Below the pieces are notes generated by a model. That model saw nothing but the letters and a program-made list of their open reading frames with translations. It did no database searches and was not told where the DNA came from. This document shows positions 59,890-64,000 of a stretch of DNA of 64,000 bases, in pieces (position 1 is the first letter of the stretch; the number at the start of each line of letters is the position of its first letter). The stretch comes from Dehalococcoidia bacterium (GTDB lineage: Bacteria > Chloroflexota > Dehalococcoidia > Lucifugimonadales > JAGWBF01). Location: the NCBI GenBank assembly GCA_021295955.1, contig JAGWBJ010000002.1, positions 1 to 64,000 of the forward strand. The letters are read 5' to 3'. A program made the translations under genes and the position numbers.

Positions 59890-60935
59890 AGCTTGTACCT
59901 CCCGACCAGGCCCTGAGGCCTGAACAGCATCAGCAGCACCAAGAGGATGCCCAGGACGATCTGCCGGGCCTGGCCGGTATACTCGGTCGGCACGAAGGGC
60001 AGAAAGCGCATCCCCTCCTCCAGCAGCACGAAGACCATCGCGCCGAGCAGGGAGCCCCAGATTGTGGCCAGCCCCCCGAGGATAACGATGGCCACCAGGA
60101 GGATCGACTCCAGGAGGATGAACGAGTTGGGGTCGATGAAGCTGGTCCAACTGCTGAACAGGCCGCCGGCTAGGCCCGCCATCATGGCCGACACGACCCA
60201 CACGGCCAGCTTGTAATGGGTCGACCGGTAGCCGAACACCTCGATGGCCTGCTCGTCCTCCCGGATGGCGGTGAGCACGCGTCCGAAGGAGGAGGTCACT
60301 ATGAACCAGGCTACCAGCATCACGATGGCCAGGAACACCAGCGCCAGGAGCATGAACTCCAGCTCGCCGTCGAACACCCACCCGCCTATCGCGGGCCTGG
60401 GTATCTCGTGAATGCCGAAGGCGCCCCGGGTGAGGCTCCGCCAGTTCAGGAAGACGTTGAAGGTGATGATGGCGAAGCCAAAGGAAACGAGGACGAATAT
60501 GTCGTCCCGGAACCGGTTGAAGACGACGCCCACCACGACGGCCACAAGGCCGGCCAGGATTATGCTGACGGGCAGCGCCGCGAAGAAGGGCAAGGCAAAG
60601 GTCGGGATGGCCTCGGTCCGGAGCTGCTCGTATGCCGGGTTGGAGGTGAGAATGGCCATGGCGTAGGCGCCGATGCCGAAAAAGCCGACGTGCCCCACCG
60701 ACAGGAGGCCGGTGAACCCGACGATCAGGTTCAGACTGACCGCCAGTATGGCCCAGATGGCGAAGACGGTGCCCACGGTTATGGCGAAGCCCACCCCCTG
60801 CCACAGCATGAACGCCACCGCCCACGCGATCACGAACAGGTTCGCCCACAGCTCCACGTTGCCCCGCCCCAAGGGCAGAACATCGCGGAGGCCGCGCGCC
60901 AGTCTGTTCATGTCCGCATAGACCCGGGAGCTCAT
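59886..60935 (-). CDS. livM: ABC transporter permease LivM
   Basis: 349 residues with about eight to ten membrane helices. A-V-S-L-N-L-I-V-G-F-T-G-L-L-S-V-G-H-V-G-F-F-G-I-G-A-Y and the E-D-E-Q-A-I-E-V-F-G-Y coupling loop are LivM signatures. ATG 60935 lies in the lower copy of a 77-bp tandem duplication and overlaps the stop of a short leader frame that starts at the duplicate ATG (61012). No good ribosome site precedes it, so coupling from the leader may matter. Confidence 0.9.
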   Translation of the reverse strand: MSSRVYADMNRLARGLRDVLPLGRGNVELWANLFVIAWAVAFMLWQGVGFAITVGTVFAIWAILAVSLNLIVGFTGLLSVGHVGFFGIGAYAMAILTSNPAYEQLRTEAIPTFALPFFAALPVSIILAGLVAVVVGVVFNRFRDDIFVLVSFGFAIITFNVFLNWRSLTRGAFGIHEIPRPAIGGWVFDGELEFMLLALVFLAIVMLVAWFIVTSSFGRVLTAIREDEQAIEVFGYRSTHYKLAVWVVSAMMAGLAGGLFSSWTSFIDPNSFILLESILLVAIVILGGLATIWGSLLGAMVFVLLEEGMRFLPFVPTEYTGQARQIVLGILLVLLMLFRPQGLVGRYKL

Positions 60936-61052
60936 GGGTATGGGCTGCCTTCTCGGCAACAGGCCCTTGGGCCAGCCGGTCTGTTCATGTCCGCATAGAC
61001 CCGGGAGCTCATGGGTATGGGCTACCTTCTCGGCAACAGGCCCTTGGGCCAG
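60902..61052. repeat. 77-bp tandem duplication across the livH-livM junction
   Basis: Copies 60902-60975 and 60979-61052 (74 bp, offset 77) differ at one base (60947 G, 61024 A). Each holds the end of livH, the gap and the first codons of livM. The single difference turns the livH stop TAG of the upper copy into CAG in the lower. Confidence 0.92.
60932..61012 (-). CDS. 26-residue leader peptide made by the duplication
   Basis: From the duplicate livM ATG at 61012 the frame reads M-S-S-R-V-Y-A-D-M-N-R (identical to LivM) then P-A-G-P-R-A-C-C-R..., and ends in TGA at 60932-60934, overlapping the true livM ATG as ATGA. Translation of it would couple to livM. Whether it is made is not known. Confidence 0.4.
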   Translation of the reverse strand: MSSRVYADMNRPAGPRACCREGSPYP

Positions 61053-62404
61053 AATGACAGGAAGAGGATCAGGATGATGAAGGAGATGGCGTCCTTCCAC
61101 TCGCCCGCCAGGTCCCAGATGCCGAACTGCTCGATCATGCCCAGAGCAAACCCGCCTACGATGGCGCCGTAGAGGTTTCCGATACCGCCCATCACGGAAG
61201 CGATCCAGCCCTTCAGCAGCAGCAACAGGCCCATCCGGGGCTGGATGGCCGAATCGTGGCCGCTCAACAGCCCCGCCAGGGCGGCAAAGACCGCTCCTAT
61301 GAAGAACACGGCGGAGATGATCACGGTGGTGTTTATCCCCACCACCTTGGACACCTCCTCGTCGTCGCCGATGGCCCGCACCGCCTTGCCGAAGGCGGTC
61401 TTCCTGAGGAAGAGCAGCAGCCCCACGAAGGCGGTGAGGGCGACTCCTATGGTGAAGACGTTGAACCCCTTTATGAACGCCCCGGCCACGGACCAGGAGT
61501 CGCTGCCGAAGGGAGCCGGCAGAGGGCGTGGGGCGCTTGCGAAGACTATCGAGATGAAGGCGGTCAGGCCCAGGAGGACGCCCAGGGAGGCTACGAGCAT
61601 TATCAGCGGCGACCTCGACCGTTGGCGCATGTAGACGTACAGTCCCCGGTACAGGGCTAGGCCCACGCACCCCGCCAGCAGGCACGACACCCCCCAGCTC
61701 AGGTAGAGACTGGAGCCGGGGGCATTGGACACCAGGTAGCCGCAAATGACCCCCGGGATGGCCGCCACGATGGCGGCGAGAACGAGGAACGGCACGGGGC
61801 CGGCCCCTGGCAACGCCCGCCGGCAGCCCTGGTAGAGGGCCCAGCCCGCGGCAATAGCCGCCAGTACGCCGACGGCGGGACTGAGCATGACGTTGAGCTT
61901 GTCGGGATAGGAGAGGACAAACCCCGTGTACACGCCGGCGCCGCCGGCCAGCAGGGCGCCCGCCGCCAGGAGGACGGTGGAATTGACCCTGCCCCGGAGC
62001 CGGGGATACACACTCACGTACAACGTCCAGGCAGCGACCCCGGCAACCACCGCGGCGAAGACGACGTTTACGAAGATGTTGTTGACGTCGAATCGGGTGT
62101 AGAGGACGTCAGAAGACCTCAGGTAGAAGACCCCGTAGGCGCCCAGGGCGGCGGCGGCGCCGTAGTACAGGTCAAAGAACCAAACGGTGCTGTAGACGAG
62201 GGTGAAACCCATGGCCACCAGGGCGTATACAGCGCCCACGGACAGGCCGTTAAAAGCGAACTGCAGCGCCTGGTCGCCGGACTGGCTGATCTTCCAGGCG
62301 ATGTAGCCTACGAGTACAACGGTCAGCACCGCTGCCAGAACCCGGGTGCCGGAGGCCTGAAAGATCCCCGACGCCAGGCCTTGGCTATCACGGTGTCCGA
62401 GCAA
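61022..62404 (-). CDS. livH: ABC transporter permease LivH with an internal extension
   Basis: 460 residues, against about 290 in typical LivH. The start (F-A-F-N-G-L-S-V-G-A-V-Y-A-L-V-A-M-G-F-T-L-V-Y) and the end (A-V-R-A-I-G-D-D-E-E-V-S-K-V-V-G, G-L-L-S-G, G-G-I-G-N-L-Y-G-A-I-V-G-G) are standard, but about 150 extra residues with three or four hydrophobic helices lie between helix 2 and R-S-R-S-P-L-I-M-L-V-A-S-L-G. TTG start 62404 with GGGGGT. Imports amino acids or related acids with LivM. Confidence 0.85.
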   Translation of the reverse strand: MLGHRDSQGLASGIFQASGTRVLAAVLTVVLVGYIAWKISQSGDQALQFAFNGLSVGAVYALVAMGFTLVYSTVWFFDLYYGAAAALGAYGVFYLRSSDVLYTRFDVNNIFVNVVFAAVVAGVAAWTLYVSVYPRLRGRVNSTVLLAAGALLAGGAGVYTGFVLSYPDKLNVMLSPAVGVLAAIAAGWALYQGCRRALPGAGPVPFLVLAAIVAAIPGVICGYLVSNAPGSSLYLSWGVSCLLAGCVGLALYRGLYVYMRQRSRSPLIMLVASLGVLLGLTAFISIVFASAPRPLPAPFGSDSWSVAGAFIKGFNVFTIGVALTAFVGLLLFLRKTAFGKAVRAIGDDEEVSKVVGINTTVIISAVFFIGAVFAALAGLLSGHDSAIQPRMGLLLLLKGWIASVMGGIGNLYGAIVGGFALGMIEQFGIWDLAGEWKDAISFIILILFLSFWPKGLLPRR

Positions 62405-62440
62405 ATGACCCCCCAGCCCGGGACTTCAGCCGGTTGGAGC

Positions 62441-63673
62441 CTACTCCGTCGGAGCCCCGCCCAAGACCTTGTAACCCTGGTTGTCCTCGGTCCTCTCGGC
62501 CAGGGGCAGGACCTGCACGACCACGTTGGAGAGGCCTACCACCTCGCCCATCTCGTCGAAGCCGTAGTCCACTCCGATGCTGCCGCTCCAGGTTATATCG
62601 TACATGCAGTCCTTGAAGCCGTCGGCGTCCTGGTCGTCACCGGTCTGCTTCAGGCACTCGGCGGCAATGTAAACGTCGTCGTAGGCCGAGCCCAGGTACC
62701 AGGGCAGCGTGACGTAGTCGTAGCGGGCCTTGAAGTTGGCAAGGACCTGCTGGGCCTTGTCGTTGGCCGGGTCCAGGTCGGCGGTGATGGCCTTCAGACC
62801 GGTGGCGGCCTCGCCAGCCACTTCCAGGGCCGTGGCCCCGACGGGGACGACCTCGGAGTAGAGGGGCCCCTCGTATCCCAGCTCACGGATCTGCTTGACG
62901 ATGGTGCCACCCGAGAACTCTGCCTGGGCGGCGATGTGGATCCCGTCGGGGTTCTCGTTCAGCAGCTTGGTTAGCTGGCTTCTGAAGTCGGTGACGTCGG
63001 AGGCGTACCGCTCCTCGCCCACCAGACTGCCGCCGAGCTTCTGGAACTGCTCCACCGTGGTCCGGCGCACGCCCTCGGCGTAGTCGGTGGCCTCGGTGAT
63101 GGTGGCCAAGGTGCGGATGCCGTCGGCCCAGAGGACGTTGCCTGTGTCGACGCCGAGCTGGGCGTCGCTCATCGAGGTCCGGAAGATGTAGTCCCCGGCG
63201 TTGGCGATGTCCGGGTTGGTGGCCAATCCGGAGAAGAGGATCACGCCGTCCTCCTCGGCCAGGGGCGCCGCGCCGAGCATCGCACCGCTGCAGGAGGTGC
63301 CGAGGATGATCTTGACCTCGTCCACGTCGGTGAGCTTCCTGTAGGCCGTGATCGAGTCCTGCGCGTTGCACTTGGAGTCTTCAACTATCAGCTCCAGCAT
63401 GCGCCCGTCGATGCCGCCCGCGTCGTTGATCTCGTCCACGGCCATCTGCTTGGCCTGGAGAGCCACGTTGCCGTAGGTCTCTCCGGGGCCGGTGAGCGAT
63501 TCCATCACGCCAACTCTGAAGGGCTCCGCCGGCGGGGCCTCCGTGGGAGCCTGCGTGGGTTGCGCTACCGTAGGCGCAACGGTCGCATCTTCGCCATTAC
63601 AGGCCACCGCCACGAGGGCGAGGAGCCCCAGCAACACCAGGGGCACTATCCATTTCGTCGTCAGGATTCGCAT
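62441..63673 (-). CDS. livK: ABC transporter substrate-binding lipoprotein (Leu/Ile/Val-binding type)
   Basis: 410 residues. A hydrophobic leader with lipobox V-A-V-A-C (Cys 25), a short T/P/A linker, then the Peripla_BP_6 fold: F-R-V-G-V-M-E-S-L-T-G-P-G, A-V-D-E-I-N-D-A-G-G-I-D-G-R, E-D-S-K-C-N-A-Q. Cys pairs suggest a disulfide. ATG 63673 with AGGAGGAT. First gene of the operon, 36 bases before livH. Ligand could be a branched-chain amino acid, amide or urea. Confidence 0.93.
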   Translation of the reverse strand: MRILTTKWIVPLVLLGLLALVAVACNGEDATVAPTVAQPTQAPTEAPPAEPFRVGVMESLTGPGETYGNVALQAKQMAVDEINDAGGIDGRMLELIVEDSKCNAQDSITAYRKLTDVDEVKIILGTSCSGAMLGAAPLAEEDGVILFSGLATNPDIANAGDYIFRTSMSDAQLGVDTGNVLWADGIRTLATITEATDYAEGVRRTTVEQFQKLGGSLVGEERYASDVTDFRSQLTKLLNENPDGIHIAAQAEFSGGTIVKQIRELGYEGPLYSEVVPVGATALEVAGEAATGLKAITADLDPANDKAQQVLANFKARYDYVTLPWYLGSAYDDVYIAAECLKQTGDDQDADGFKDCMYDITWSGSIGVDYGFDEMGEVVGLSNVVVQVLPLAERTEDNQGYKVLGGAPTE

Positions 63674-63712
63674 GACGCCATCCTCCTACGGAACACCAGC
63701 TTGATAGTAGCT

Positions 63713-63742
63713 AGTATATTGTATGGCGTTCCTGGCCTTCAA
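63713..63742 (-). promoter_or_regulatory. Promoter of the liv-type operon
   Basis: Minus strand TTGAAG (63737-63742), an 18-bp spacer and TATACT (63713-63718), about 33 bases before the ribosome site. Confidence 0.5.
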
Positions 63743-63745
63743 GGG

Positions 63746-64000
63746 TCATGCTATCTGAGGCATGACCTCATTTACCAGGCGGCCGAAGAGACGGTCCTTG
63801 TCCGGCAGGGATGTATAGAAGAACAGCCTGTCCGCCCCCAGGCCCTCCAGTCTCTTTATCTCCGCGACGCACTCCTCGGGAGTGCCGGCTATGGCCAGAC
63901 GCCGCGCCAGGTAGTCGGTGATGCCCAGCTCGTCGGTCAGGCCCACGTTGCCGAAGTGCTGGATGGGCTTGTACCGCCGGGCCAGCTCCCCCGCCTGCTC
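63746..64000 (-). CDS. LLM-class flavin oxidoreductase, C-terminal part (cut by window edge)
   Basis: The last 84 residues: ...Q-A-G-E-L-A-R-R-Y-K..., then L-A-I-A-G-T-P-E-E-C-V-A-E-I-K-R-L-E, D-R-L-F-F-Y. The A-G-T-P-E-E-C motif and ending match LLM oxidoreductases such as the gene at 36741. The beginning lies beyond 64000. Stop at 63746; the liv operon promoter lies just after it. Confidence 0.8.
   Translation of the reverse strand, partial: EQAGELARRYKPIQHFGNVGLTDELGITDYLARRLAIAGTPEECVAEIKRLEGLGADRLFFYTSLPDKDRLFGRLVNEVMPQIA

Noticed and set aside
59890-60849. Upstream extension of the livG frame
   Set aside because: Same phase remains open through livM but is not protein-like; livG homology starts at 59889.

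Overview
The window reads as high-GC bacterial chromosome, most likely Chloroflexota (Dehalococcoidia / SAR202-like). The reasons are the mix of GMC oxidoreductases, LLM-class flavin oxidoreductases, amidohydrolases and CoA-transferases with few clear operons, and a 23S rRNA gene with its own promoter and no 16S upstream. The lineage is inference. Ribosome binding sites are mostly GGAGG-type, GTG and TTG starts are common, and the -10 box TAGAAT recurs at many promoters.

Region by region. 1-3092: 5' end of a 23S rRNA (minus), an NHL beta-propeller gene, a frameshifted small gene and ffh. 3233-7536: an acyl-CoA block with a CoA-transferase A subunit, an unusual B-A fused CoA-transferase, two hotdog proteins, a second B subunit and an unknown gene. 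7533-12306: sbcC, then groES-groEL under a CIRCE operator. 12377-15574: two crotonases and an acyl-CoA ligase. 15610-20414: MoxR / DUF58 / transglutaminase operon. 20688-23520: a BNR-repeat protein, an orphan structured RNA with its own promoter and terminator, an MBL hydrolase and a 46-residue zinc-ribbon protein. 23593-44201: a long catabolic stretch (RidA, crotonase, HpcH aldolase, two MFS carriers, an SBP-like protein, SDR, cupins, MBL, amidohydrolases, orphan HyuB, M14 deacylase, LLM oxidoreductase, SelA-fold PLP enzyme, GMC oxidoreductase). 44236-48707: palindromic repeats, an imidazolonepropionase-like hydrolase and a two-gene ATPase/HNH module that looks like a Septu (PtuAB) defence system. 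48708-56372: two more GMC oxidoreductases, an M19 dipeptidase, a D-aminoacylase and an SDR. 56404-58322: a decayed arsenate-reductase gene, a membrane protein and a YceI lipoprotein. 58332-63673: a complete branched-chain-amino-acid-type ABC importer (livF-G-M-H-K order read from low to high coordinate, all minus). The right edge cuts an LLM oxidoreductase.

Together the genes suggest a heterotroph that imports small organic acids or amino-acid-like compounds (HAAT ABC transporter, MFS carriers). It would strip acyl, amide and D-amino-acyl groups (amidohydrolases, M14, M19), oxidise alcohols and cyclic compounds (GMC, LLM, SDR), and feed acyl-CoAs into ligase, CoA-transferase and hydratase steps. 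Housekeeping genes (ffh, groESL, sbcC) are interspersed. The least explained items are the orphan minus-strand RNA at about 21739-22027, the three-gene CoA-transferase set with a B-A fusion, the Septu-like module between inverted palindromes, and a 77-bp tandem duplication that creates a translationally coupled leader peptide in front of livM.
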